NCBI RefSeq assembly: GCF_040054535.1
Contig: NC_090785.1
Location: forward strand, 13,243,501 to 13,307,500
From: Antennarius striatus
Taxonomy: Eukaryota; Chordata; Actinopteri; Lophiiformes; Antennariidae
Reading direction: 5' to 3'
DNA: 64,000 bases
Positions 54,592 through 64,000 of this stretch are shown in pieces. Under the pieces are notes generated by a model. It saw only the letters and a list, made by a program, of their open reading frames with translations, ran no database searches and was not told the origin of the DNA. The number at the start of each line of letters is the position of its first letter. The first letter of the stretch is position 1. Position numbers and translations under genes: made by a program.

Positions 54592-55359
54592 GACTGAAAG
54601 GACAGAGGAAGGACAAAATTTATCATCGAAAATGCATCTGCTTATCTTTGTGTTTGAAAAAAGAAGTAGACAGGCATTTAGTGGAGAACATGGCTCACAG
54701 AGGCCTAACAGATCATCAGAATTAAGTTAAATCCTAATTAAAGGAACGAGACAGGTCCATCACCAATGTCCTCAGGGTTTGTTAAAGCAAGTTAAAAATA
54801 AAAATCATGGACAGCCCTTTGTCTGGATCCTCTCAAAACTGTAACACAAAGGTTCTTCTCTGTTATGAGACCAACAACTCCCCCAGCTTCTGGAAATTAT
54901 GTTCTTGCGTAAAACTGTTTACAGAAAAACTAACGATTGTGAAGATTATCTCCTTGACAGATGTACAAAAACAAATCAAACGACACAAAACTGAATATCA
55001 AAGTCAGTAAAACCTTTCTAAATGCGTCCACAAAGAAACACTGGATTTGACAGAAGATTATAAATCAGTATAGACTTTTGATTTCAGTAAACAAATGGAA
55101 ATTCACCAGAAAATGTAAGTCAACCTGATCCTGGTCCTCCTTCAGAGTGAGACCTATGTTCGTCACGTTTTATCTGGAAGGTTTATCTGAAGCTATACAA
55201 CCCTTATGAAGTTCACCTTTTTACTCGTGGTGACAGCGACTCAGTAACAAAACAACAACAAAGACTCATAATTTGTGTTAAACAAGCCTTAAAGCAGTTC
55301 ACACTGGGATGGAGGGACTAAGTAACGCTCGTTTGTTCTGGTAAAATTTAAGTTCTAAC

Positions 55360-55407
55360 CTGTTGCTGATGATCAAAACGACACACAATCTCTTCAATTA
55401 TGGTCCG
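55360..55407 (-). other. atp7a: atp7a 48-nt untranslated exon
   Basis: Bounded by an acceptor (CCCTTCAG|CGGACC) and a donor (CAACAG|GTTAGA). It contains no ATG. It would splice to the acceptor CCTTTCAG|TCATGACAG before the start codon at 54591. Confidence 0.55.
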
Positions 55408-55504
55408 CTGAAGGGAGAACAAGAAAAACTCGTCTTATTTTCTTAAAAGTCTACCTTCAGTTCAAACACACCCACTGCTAGCATGAAAAGAATACAACTC
55501 TTAC

Positions 55505-55740
55505 CTGATTCAAATGGATGTAGCTAGCTGGATAGCTTGAGGCTACTGAGGTTGGCAGACAGACTGGCGGTGAGCATTAGTCTTGAGCTAGCAGGCTAGC
55601 TAGCTTGTTTTCATCGTAGGTTACAAACAACCAAACGCACACGTTTGTGCTTATTATTCCACTGCTAGTGAAATAGTAAGAAAGTGTTGGAGTAAGAGCT
55701 TCCCTGCACTGTTGTCACGAAGCCCAGCTTCGTAGATTTG
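55505..55740 (-). promoter_or_regulatory. atp7a: atp7a first exon and core promoter
   Basis: A donor (TTTGAATCAG|GTAAGA) at 55504 closes a probable non-coding first exon. Immediately beyond it, at 55754, the duplicated CRE-bearing segment starts. The transcription start was not resolved. Confidence 0.5.
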
Positions 55741-55764
55741 GTTTGCTTTCTTCTCATGCCGACG

Positions 55765-55772
55765 TGACGTCA
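55765..55772. promoter_or_regulatory. atp7a: CRE palindrome TGACGTCA (copy A)
   Basis: Perfect 8-bp CREB/ATF site just upstream of the presumed atp7a first exon, followed by a GGGCGG GC box at about 55800. Confidence 0.6.
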
Positions 55773-55929
55773 TCCACTGCTCCACACGACACGGCTCCAG
55801 TGGGCGGAGCCACGGAGCCACGCAAGGCTGACAATGGCTAAAGCTGCCCTCTAGTGTTAACCTGCTGTCATTCCAGCAGGAAATATTATTATTATTATTA
55901 CTATTATTATTAAAGACACAATGGGGCTC

Positions 55930-56075
55930 ATTCTGATCCTCTCTATCAACATCCTCAAGGCAAACAATGCATCTGTGGTACTGTTCCTAGACATGAAACA
56001 ATAATGTTGCTCACAAATACTCACTTCTGTCCCTAGTCTAGCCAGTAATACTTGTTCCCACAATTTCATTGTGTG
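55930..56075 (-). mobile_element. LINE reverse transcriptase fragment (copy A)
   Basis: The minus strand reads MKLWEQVLLARLGTEVSICE then QHYCFMSRNSTTDALFALRM, the palm-region text of an RTE-like non-LTR reverse transcriptase. Only about 45 codons remain. Confidence 0.75.
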
Positions 56076-56079
56076 ACTC

Positions 56080-56677
56080 GAGACTTGCAGTGCTCTTCAC
56101 TCTTCTAACGAATGCTTTTAATTTGTTCAGTGAAAATTTTAGTATCAGGAAATTTATCTACGGTGCTGGGTACACTAAATCGAATCAGAGAAAGTGGCAG
56201 CTTTTAAATTTTATTTCTGGAGAGGCAAAACTCGCAATTTATGTGACCAGGAAGAGGAGAATTGAAGACAATACTGTTCAAGAAGCAGCTACTGTTTTTT
56301 GCTGTAACATCAGATGTTGCTTAAAACTAGAATTTGGTTTCTATTAAATGACAAAAGACCTAAATAACTTTAGGAACATGTGGTGTTAAAAAAAAATGTC
56401 CTATGCACTTTAGTTGATGACCACCTCACTTTTGCAAACTTCCTGATATAATGCATTAATTTTTAAATTGTATATCCTTTTTTTTTATTGGTGTTTAGTG
56501 TGTTTGGATTTTCATCTAATGAAAAATTGTAAAATGTTCTAAAGGTTTCTGAATGTGAAGTTTTTTTGCAAAAAATCTTCTTTTTCTTCTGAAGCACTTT
56601 AGTGCTTCCATCTAATGTGACATTGTAAAATGTTTGAATGTGATTAAAGTGTTTTTGCAAAAATTTTTTTAAAAAAA
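56080..56677. other. Spacer between the two duplicate copies
   Basis: A/T-rich sequence of about 600 bp with poly-A and poly-T tracts and no recognisable gene. Two loosely similar stretches (AATTGTAAAATGTTCTAAAG and CATTGTAAAATGTTTGAATG) near 56525 and 56620 suggest a small local repeat. Confidence 0.5.
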
Positions 56678-56990
56678 TCATGCCGACGTGACGTCATACA
56701 CTGCTCCACACGACATGGCTCCAGTGGGCGGAGCCACGCCAGGCTGACAATGGTCTAGTGTTAACCTGCTGTCATTCCAGCAGGAAATATTATTATTATT
56801 ACTATTATTATTAAAGACACAATGGAGCTCCTTCTGATCTTCTCTGTACTTCTCTATCAACATCCTCAAGGCAAATAATGCATCTGTGGTACTGTTCCTA
56901 GACATGAAACAATAATGTTGCTCACAAATACTCACTTCTGTCCCTATTCTAGCCTGTAATACTTGTTCCCACAATTTCATTGTGTGACTC
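56678..56990. repeat. Duplicated promoter-flank segment, copy B
   Basis: 313 bp matching 55754-56079, offset by about 924 bp. It includes the same CRE (56689-56696), GGGCGGAGCCACG, the (ATT)n tract and the LINE fragment. On its right the LINE text continues beyond the duplicated part, so copy B is the more complete source side for the LINE. Confidence 0.9.
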
Positions 56991-57075
56991 ATCAACTTTG
57001 TCCCTCTATAGGTGCAAATAGTTGCAACTGTATTGTTGCAAATTTCCCCACTGTGGGGCAAATAAAGGATTATCT
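56845..57075 (-). mobile_element. LINE reverse transcriptase fragment (copy B)
   Basis: The minus strand reads TYRGTKLMSHTMKLWEQVLQ, then ARIGTEVSICEQHYCFMSRN and RMLIEKYREDQKELHC. It extends further on both sides than copy A. A tail-like ATTTCCCCACTGTGGGGCAA near 57040 may belong to another element in the opposite orientation. Confidence 0.75.
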
Positions 57076-57094
57076 TACCTTATCTTAGTTCCCA

Positions 57095-57225
57095 CATTGT
57101 ATGTATTCAGGGAAGACATGAGGGCTGTAGGTGTTAGAGAGGAGGATGCAGAAGATAGGCTGACATGGAAACGGATGACACGCTGTGGCGACCCCTAACA
57201 GAACAAGCCAAAGGGAAAAGAAGGA
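57095..57225 (+). mobile_element. LINE C-terminal remnant
   Basis: The plus strand reads REEDAEDRLTWKRMTRCGDP then stop, followed by AACAAGCCAAAGGGAAAAGA. This matches the widespread 3' end of a teleost non-LTR element (...CGACCCCTAA...GAAAAGAAG). Orientation is opposite to the fragment at 56845. Confidence 0.65.
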
Positions 57226-58439
57226 GAGGAAGAATTACAGTATTTTGCTGCAGTTAAATGTCTGTATAGGTTTTCAGTTATCCAGGTCATGGTCATCTAA
57301 AGCTGAATAATTCAATCCACTGGACTTTAAGAATGCTTCTTGAAGATGTTCCACCTCTCATCACCTCTGTAGACAATTAAATATACAGTTTTGTTGTGAT
57401 TTTCAATTCCTGTAACTTTTGGATAACGAATTACCACACTGAGAGAAACCTCTCTCGGAAAATGTATTTGGTTGAGTTAACATCACATTCACAAAGGATA
57501 TCAGCACTGGTGTCTTCTGACAGGGACTTAAAAGGAATCATGCAGAACTCATAATAAAGGAAGTGCTATGGTTTTATCAAAACCAGCTCCCACCCTAACA
57601 GGCAGGGAACTCCAGCTAATGGAAATCAAAGACATTTCCTCCTCCAGACAGGAGGGGAAAGGGAACATCCAGCTTTTTATCAGGTCAAAACCCAGCATCA
57701 ATGGCAGTATGGGGATGCATTCGTGCACACGGCATGTCTCACCTGCACATTGGTGAAAACACAATTCATGTCGAATGATATAGATACAGGATTTTAGGAA
57801 ATATTCTACATACTAGAAAACACCATTTTCAACGAGGACCTTGTTTCCCTCAATAAGACATTCGTTAGTTGTTCTACTCAGTTCTGAAACGTTCTGGGTG
57901 TTAAAGAACTGCTGATGCAGCACAGAGGTAAACATGACCCTGTCCCAGATGATTTGAAACGTTTTACACGGATCAAAATCTAAAAGAGGACACATTGAGT
58001 CAGGGGCTTCAATATTTGACATTATTAATTTACTTTTACATTAATTTATTTACATTTTACATTGCATCCCAATTTTACTGGAGAAGGGGTTGGACTATTA
58101 CTGACCACCACCACCCCACCCCACCCCCAACACTTTGACACACTGACCCACTTTCTCGGGCCGAGTGCACATCTCGGCCTACATCTTATCCATTCATGTG
58201 TCACGACTCCATAATAACGTCCGCATAGATACAAAACCTCTGACTCCATCCTCAGAGTGAAACACCGGATTTCCTTCAGGCCTGGTGATCATACCCCCCC
58301 CCTACAGACGCGACATATTCCGCGCCCCCGCACGCGTGACGGCGGCTGCAGCCAAGCCGTGTTCCTGTCGGATCACGTGGACCGGCTTCTGTCACTAAAG
58401 CCGAGTGGGAGCTCATTACCGGAGCCCCCGTTGTCCCAC
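57226..58439. other. Spacer between atp7a flank and fbxl21
   Basis: No recognisable gene. A C-rich tract (CCACCACCCCACCCCACCCC) lies near 58110. From about 58300 the sequence becomes CpG-rich, marking the probable fbxl21 promoter. Confidence 0.5.
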
Positions 58440-58535
58440 GTCTCCCGTCATCTGCAGACATGGTTCCGAGTGGACGCGCTCTTCTCCACTAGCGGAGCGC
58501 CAACCCCACGGAAAGACCTGCGTTCAGACGCTCAG
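58440..58535 (+). other. fbxl21: fbxl21 non-coding first exon (probable)
   Basis: GC-rich stretch ending in the strong donor GCTCAG|GTGAGT at 58535. The next exon starts at 59711 (TGTTTCAG|GATGAAACAAGG). The 5' edge is a guess. Confidence 0.5.
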
Positions 58536-59554
58536 GTGAGTGGGGACGTTTATTTATCACGCGTCTTATTCACCGGTGAAATGTCTTTAGAGGTTATAAG
58601 GCAAGGATGTGGATTTTACTCGTCGTTTATTTGATAATGATAATGATATTGATAATAATCCGGTAGTGGACTTGATAAGAGTTGACTAAAACTGGCTGGA
58701 ACAGATAAACCTGTGTGGTAAAAACTAGATTTCATTTCTTTTTTTAAAGAACGTTTGGGTGAAGCGACCCTTAATTTAAGAAAATAAAATTATACTAAAG
58801 ATGACTCTTCAAAAAAACCTTCCTGTGATAAAGAAGTCTTATCGACAGAGTGAATGAGTGGATGAGGTGTAGAGGTTTCATGCATAGATTGCATCAAATA
58901 CTGGGATTGAACTATGAAAATTAACTTTGAAAAGATTAATCATTACTGGCGTTATTTATTTATTTTCCCAATTTTCAATATCCATCTTAACTCGGTTTAC
59001 TGTTGATCACTTCCTAAACGTATGGACTTGGCTTTCTGGTTTTCCATAAACATGTTGATTGTTGCAACACAGATAGAGCTCAATAACAATGTGACGCTGC
59101 ACATCTTATTAGTCATGGAAGACAATTTTTAACGTCTACAAGCCCTAGAAAATAAGCAGTTTTTTTTCTCTATAACAAAAAATGGAAGAACCTCCTTTCA
59201 TTCCACATATCTGTTCAATAAATACGCTTCTTTTAAGTCAGTGTATTGAACAATGTCGTGCCAAATGTATAGCTGTTGACATTTTAATGACAACCTTTGA
59301 AGAAGTTAGAAGCATTTGTTGCATTATTTGATTTGTGAAACTTTCTTCTTAATGTCAAGTTGTCACAGACATTGAGAGACAAATTCATTTGTGCAGGTGA
59401 AATTAAATAATTCTCTTGCATTGTGTCTGTTTTTGCACTGTGCTATTGTGAATCAAAGAAGAATAGTCAAACAAAAAAGAATTATCAAAAGTCCTAAACA
59501 TTAAATATATTCAAAGGTGCAATAGATTGTTTGCACTTTTATGACAATTCCAGA

Positions 59555-59695
59555 GCTCATGATCCCACTGTGGCCCCGCACCTGCAGCCAGCTGGGATAG
59601 ACTCCAGCATAAACCCATGACATGGATATGTTAAAAACAGCAGATGATGATAACTGATTGTCTTGTCATCGAGAAAATGAATGAATGAATGATCC
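59555..59695 (-). repeat. Teleost interspersed repeat copy
   Basis: On the minus strand TGGAGTCTATCCCAGCTGGC with the (ATTC)n tail at about 59677-59692. It belongs to the same family as the piece at 27160-27270. It ends just before the first coding exon of fbxl21. Confidence 0.55.
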
Positions 59696-59711
59696 TGCAA
59701 TGTGTTTCAGG

Positions 59712-62700
59712 ATGAAACAAGGAAGAATAATCCTCAAATCGAAATGCCAGCCCTTCCCTTCCCATGAGGAGAGGGCTAAGAGGCAGAAGTCCAGCTTCAG
59801 CCTGACTTCAACTCAGGACTGGGGCAACCTGCCCCACCACATTGTCCTGCAGATCTTCCAGCACCTGTCTCTGGTAGACCGGGCCAGAGCGTCGTCTGTG
59901 TGCCGGTGCTGGAATGACGTCTTTCACACCCCAGACTTATGGAGGAGATTTGAGTTTGAGCTCAATCAACCGGCTACGTCTTATCTGCGCTCCACCCACC
60001 CTGACCTGATTCAGCAGATAATCAAGAAACACGCACAGCACCTGCAGTACGTCAGCTTCAAAGTAAGAACCTTCCCTGCTGTCGCCTATTTCTCCCGTCC
60101 TTTCACCTCCTCCTCCATTTTCACAATGCAGCTGTCTGAAAAGCATCATGTGGTCTCCTTAATCTCCACCATCTGCTGCAGATCTGTGACACATTAGCCG
60201 TCAGCAGGCTTAACACAAAAAGAATTGGAATTTTTATCACACCTTTGTTTTTCCATTCTTCAATTTCATTTGTACGTTTTTTTTTAACCCAAATGTTGAA
60301 TTCCTGCTGATAAATCAGGTGGACAGCTGCACAGAATCTGCAGAGGCAGCCTGTGATATCCTCTCTCAGCTGGTGAACTGCACCATTAAGACCCTGGGGC
60401 TGATTTCCACTGCACGACCAAGCTTCATGGACGTGTCTCAGGTGAGGACAGTTTGTGCTTCATATGCACATCTCACTCACTGCTACGTCATCTGTTAGTG
60501 TAGCGTAACAATCATACTCATATAGGATGATTAATACTGCTTCGGACCAATGGAGAAGAAGATGAGTTATACAGCTTTCCTTCCATGTATGTACGGTATA
60601 ACTCTGAGTAAATATGCATTTGAACTCTGCCTTTGAAGATTATAACGTTTGTGGTAATTTTATATTGGCTAATTATATCCCGCTTCAAAGCGGTGATGTA
60701 TTGTCATTGTCAGCGTTTGTGTGTTCGTCCGTCCGTTAGTCCACCAAATATCTTCGCAACTGTTGCAGAAAAAAGATAAAACAAAAAGCACATTACTCGG
60801 GCAGCAAAGGGGATGAAAAAGAGATGATGACCTTGACCTAGAGAAAACTAGGTCAAGGTAAAATTTTAACTTTTGTACAGTACACTCAGGAACTGGATAA
60901 GATAGAAAGACAAGGGAGGAGGCTAGTGTAAGACCGTAGATCAAAGCTACTGCTTTGATCTATGAAAGTAGGTCAGAGCACTAGCTTTGATCCTTGACCT
61001 ATGCAAGTATGTCGGGAAAATTTTGAATTCAGGGGTATGGCGGGATGTTGCAGTCTCTTGACTACATTGATTCTTTTTGTAATTGCAAGTCAGCATCATC
61101 TGAGAAAATGGACATTGTTGGCCTTCATAGAGTCAAATCTGTCTCAAGGGGTTGTCATCCATGGTGATCCGCAATGACATGCAGCTAGAATTATCGGAAG
61201 GTACCCCTTAATTCAATCAAGCTGGAGATCCTGGAGAATGACCGTCCTGGGAGGCTGGCCATCTTCCTCATACAGCAGACCTCTGATAATAAATTTAAGG
61301 GAATCTTGGCAAATATTTGACTCACACAATGGCCGCAGAACTGGATATCACTCAGAAACACGTCTTGTTAAATAAAGCGTCAGCTTGCTGCATTATGAAA
61401 GCCTTGGTTTTGATTACAATCTTGTTTGAGTTTTAAAATGATGGATGCAATTTGGGTCAGATAGTTCCAAGCAGCTACAAAACCATAACTGAAAGAGTAG
61501 GAAAAAGTTTTGCTTCCAGAAAATCTAAATTGGCTCAGGCTGTAGGTGAAGTGATTTTCTGGATGGGTATTACTGCTAGTAAAATGATAACGCTACTAAA
61601 TGAACCTGTCACATTGATGTTTTATCTTGAAAGCTGATATGAGGTTTGGTCTTGCACCAGGATACTGCTCCATGCCCTAAGACGGGCAATTTGAATTTCT
61701 TTGACTCTCTCAGAATCCAAACTTAAAGATGGATGTCAGTGGTTTCCTGTCAGTATCAATAAGCTTATGATCACTGCACTAGGTGTGTAAATGTTAGGGG
61801 GGAGACTTTAGAAAATGAAGTCAGTGTTTTGTTTTCTAAAATGAACTTCTTTAAACTCAGACCATGAACTTGTCAATCATCACTCATCAGTCATGTCCTT
61901 TAATGTGTTACCACGTCCAGAAACACTCCTGCATATTGATGGGATTAATAAAGAAGACTAAAAATGCTGCGAGGTGTTCTGGTTTAATCACCACTGTCTC
62001 CCCCCCCCCCAGGCCCACTTTGTGTCTGCATTGACGGTGGTGTTTGTCAACTCCAAGTCCCTGTCTTCAATCAAGATTGATGATACGCCAGTGGACGACC
62101 CATCCCTGAAGGTGTTGGTTGCCAACAACAGCGACACCCTGAAGTTGCTTAAGATGAGCAGCTGTCCTCACGTCTCCCCAGCAGGTCATTATACTCATGT
62201 TTGAAGTGGAAGTGGATCAGACTCTCCCCTGCGTCACTTTATGACTGTCTATAGAAGAACGTAGAAGGCAAACAAGCTTGAAGCAGTTAAACTGCTCTTA
62301 TTTACACAGCTGTTTCAAGCTAAATGCTAATGTCAGCATTGCAATACTTGCACAACCACAATGTCAGTGTGTTTATTAGGTGTAATGTTCAATCTTAAGC
62401 ATGCCAGCATGCTGACTACGGAGCTGCGGCACAGATTAGAATATCAGTATACTGCAAATATGTGATCATAAACGGGAGTACACAACATGTGTATCTTTGA
62501 CAGGGATTTGACTGTTAAGACGTTTAAGGCAAAACCAAAAACTACAACGTCTTGATTGTGCTCCATCCGATTCGCCCTTGAGATATATTAGTGTCTGTAC
62601 AGAATATAATGACAGTTCATCAAGTTGCTTCAAGGATAATCTTAACCAAAGTGGGGATTATTTTTTTAAAGATCTTTTCTCATCCAGATATTCTGACTCC

Positions 62701-63358
62701 TTTCTGTCCTTTAGGCATATTGTGTGTTGCAGACCAGTGCCATGGACTCAGGGAGCTGGCATTGAACTACCATCTCCTGAGTGATGAGCTCCTACTCGCC
62801 CTGTCCTCTGAAAAACATGTCCACCTGGAGCACCTGCGTATCGACGTGGTGAGCGAGAACCCAGGCCAGACTCACTTTCACACCATCAGACGCAGCAGCT
62901 GGGAGGCCTTGGTCAGGCACTCACCCAAGGTCAATATTGTCATGTACTTCTTCCTCTATGAGGAGGAGTTTCAGCCGTTCTTCTGCGATGAAACTCCGGT
63001 CACCCACCTCTATTTTGGCCGGGCAGTCAGCAAAGAGATGCTCGGCCGCATCGGACTGAACTGTCCCCGGCTGGTGGAGTTGGTGGTGTGTGCCAACGGC
63101 CTGGAGCCCTTGGATGAGGAGCTGATTCGCATCGCAGAACGTTGCAAAAGCTTGACAGCCATTGGGCTGGGTGAGTGTGAAGTGACCTGCAGTGGCTTTG
63201 TGGAGTTTGTAAAGATGTGCGGGGGCAGGTTGACTCAGCTGTCCATCATGGAGGAGGTTCTGATCCCTGACAGCAGCTACAACATGGAGCAGATTCACAG
63301 TGAGGTGTCCAAGCATCTCGGCCGCATGTGGTTCCCTGATATGATGCCCACGTGGTAG
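59712..63358 (+). CDS. fbxl21: F-box/LRR protein FBXL21 (FBXL3-like)
   Basis: Substrate receptor of an SCF ubiquitin ligase that acts on cryptochromes in the circadian clock. Four coding exons: 59712-60062, 60319-60441, 62013-62184 and 62715-63358, giving 1290 nt and 429 aa (human FBXL21 434, FBXL3 428). The F-box is near residues 35-80 ([32 protein letters not shown]). Leucine-rich repeats follow ([60 protein letters not shown]). The C-terminal tail WFPDMMPTW keeps the final tryptophan that in FBXL3 inserts into the cryptochrome FAD pocket. Sites such as [25 protein letters not shown] and [10 protein letters not shown] favour FBXL21, as does the 5q31 context; the C-terminus itself is FBXL3-like. 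ATG at 59712 was chosen because it directly follows the acceptor. Confidence 0.92.
60677..61070 (+). repeat. Unclassified interspersed repeat, copy 3 (most complete)
   Basis: Runs from ATCCCGCTTCAAAGCGGTGA to GGCGGGATGTTGCAGTCT in the large fbxl21 intron. The ends ATCCCGC and GCGGGAT form a short inverted repeat. The start can fold as a small hairpin (CCGCTTCAAAGCGG). The centre has GATGACCTTGACCTAGAGAA and several TTTGATC/AGGTCA words. It has no ORF. It is non-autonomous, and the mobilising family is unknown. Confidence 0.75.
62000..62010 (+). repeat. fbxl21: Poly-C polypyrimidine tract at fbxl21 acceptor
   Basis: Eleven C directly before the AG of the third coding exon; the acceptor tract is almost pure C. 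Confidence 0.85.
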
Positions 63359-63591
63359 ACTGGGATGAGGGGAGCTTAATGAAGTGCGTGACTGCTATGG
63401 ACCCTCCCTTTGTGACACTTACATTAGATTAACAGAATGAATCCATGCTGAGCATCTAACTAAAGATTCAAGGTCACACTCCGGCACAATATTCTCTTTT
63501 TTGGACTGCAAATAGGAGTGTCATCAGTGTTGTTGGCAAGTTTACTGAAGATAAATTGAAAAGTTCTCACCTGTATTTTTACTTGCTGTGA

Positions 63592-63671
<80 letters not shown>

Positions 63672-64000
63672 TTTGATGCTGTTGTAAAGCATGGTAACTA
63701 ACTAGATGTTGTGGTGTATATGTGATGCCCTTGGTTCATTCAGGCTATAAAGAAGGGTCTGAATTTAGTCTTTCATAGCAAGCTCTTCAGCATTGGGTGC
63801 ACAGACAGTGTTTCTTCCCTCTGCTGGTTGCTAATGGTAAAACATCAAATCTTGTGTATCTCTAGCTATATAGATTTATTACATACTCATTAGTATTAAA
63901 TTCTTATGCATATACTCATACATTGAAGTTGATGAAACTAAGTTATTTTTAACTGCGTGAAATTAAAATGAAAACACATAATCTTCAGTAGTTATTTATC
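63359..64000 (+). other. fbxl21: fbxl21 3' UTR
   Basis: Region after the stop, interrupted by a long GT run. ATTAAA occurs near 63896 and 63962; the transcript end may be there or beyond the window. Confidence 0.5.
63592..63668. repeat. (GT)n microsatellite in fbxl21 3' UTR
   Basis: About 38 uninterrupted GT units. Confidence 0.97.

Larger units (their letters stand above)
55754..56079. repeat. Duplicated promoter-flank segment, copy A
   Basis: 326 bp that recur at 56678-56990, with about 95% identity by eye and a few small indels. From left to right it holds the CRE palindrome, CTCCAGTGGGCGGAGCCACG, an (ATT)n tract and a minus-strand LINE reverse transcriptase fragment. It abuts the atp7a first exon. 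Confidence 0.9.

Noticed and set aside
57549-58022. Short ORFs on both strands between atp7a and fbxl21
   Set aside because: No recognisable domain, splice partner or start context; consistent with chance.
58257-58634. 125-codon plus-strand ORF over the fbxl21 first exon
   Set aside because: GC-rich leader sequence that runs through a strong donor; no resemblance to a known protein, so treated as untranslated.

Overview
The window is vertebrate nuclear DNA, most likely from a teleost fish. Genes have many short exons with GT-AG introns. Simple repeats are abundant ((CA)n, (GATG)n, (TTA)n). Several interspersed repeats have the look of teleost families. Eight protein genes were recognised from their translations, and for the seven intron-bearing ones I rebuilt the splice junctions by eye, checking reading phase at every junction. 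Species cannot be named.

Layout, left to right. slu7 (minus, 188-4165; splicing factor). nsd1 (minus, 6558-18974; H3K36 methyltransferase, 22 coding exons, non-coding exon near 19.5 kb). The c5orf24 homologue (minus, 21582-22217; one coding exon). atp5po (minus, 23512-26465; OSCP of mitochondrial ATP synthase). ppp2ca (plus, 28471-30749; PP2A catalytic subunit). sfxn1 (plus, 33627-38516; mitochondrial serine carrier). atp7a (minus, 42328-54591; copper ATPase, 22 coding exons). fbxl21 (plus, 59712-63358; cryptochrome-directed F-box protein). Predicted lengths are 559, 2115, 211, 209, 309, 322, 1500 and 429 residues. Those of PP2A, SFXN1 and ATP7A equal the human lengths as I recall them.

The genes do not form one pathway; they are housekeeping and regulatory neighbours. 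slu7, nsd1, c5orf24, ppp2ca, sfxn1 and fbxl21 all correspond to genes of human 5q31-q35. atp5po (human 21q) and atp7a (human Xq) do not, so the order reflects a rearranged 5q block. atp5po/ppp2ca and atp7a/fbxl21 are divergent pairs; sfxn1 and atp7a converge.

The most unusual points are: a GC-AG intron near the 3' end of nsd1; a long acidic C-terminal tail on NSD1; nested upstream ORFs in the nsd1 leader, one ending in an ATGA overlap with the main start; a roughly 320-bp duplication just upstream of atp7a that doubles a perfect CRE palindrome; a changed ATP7A C-terminus; and a three-copy interspersed repeat that I could not classify. I saw no CRISPR array, operon, virus-derived element or toxin gene, and nothing that amounts to a clearly new biological system.
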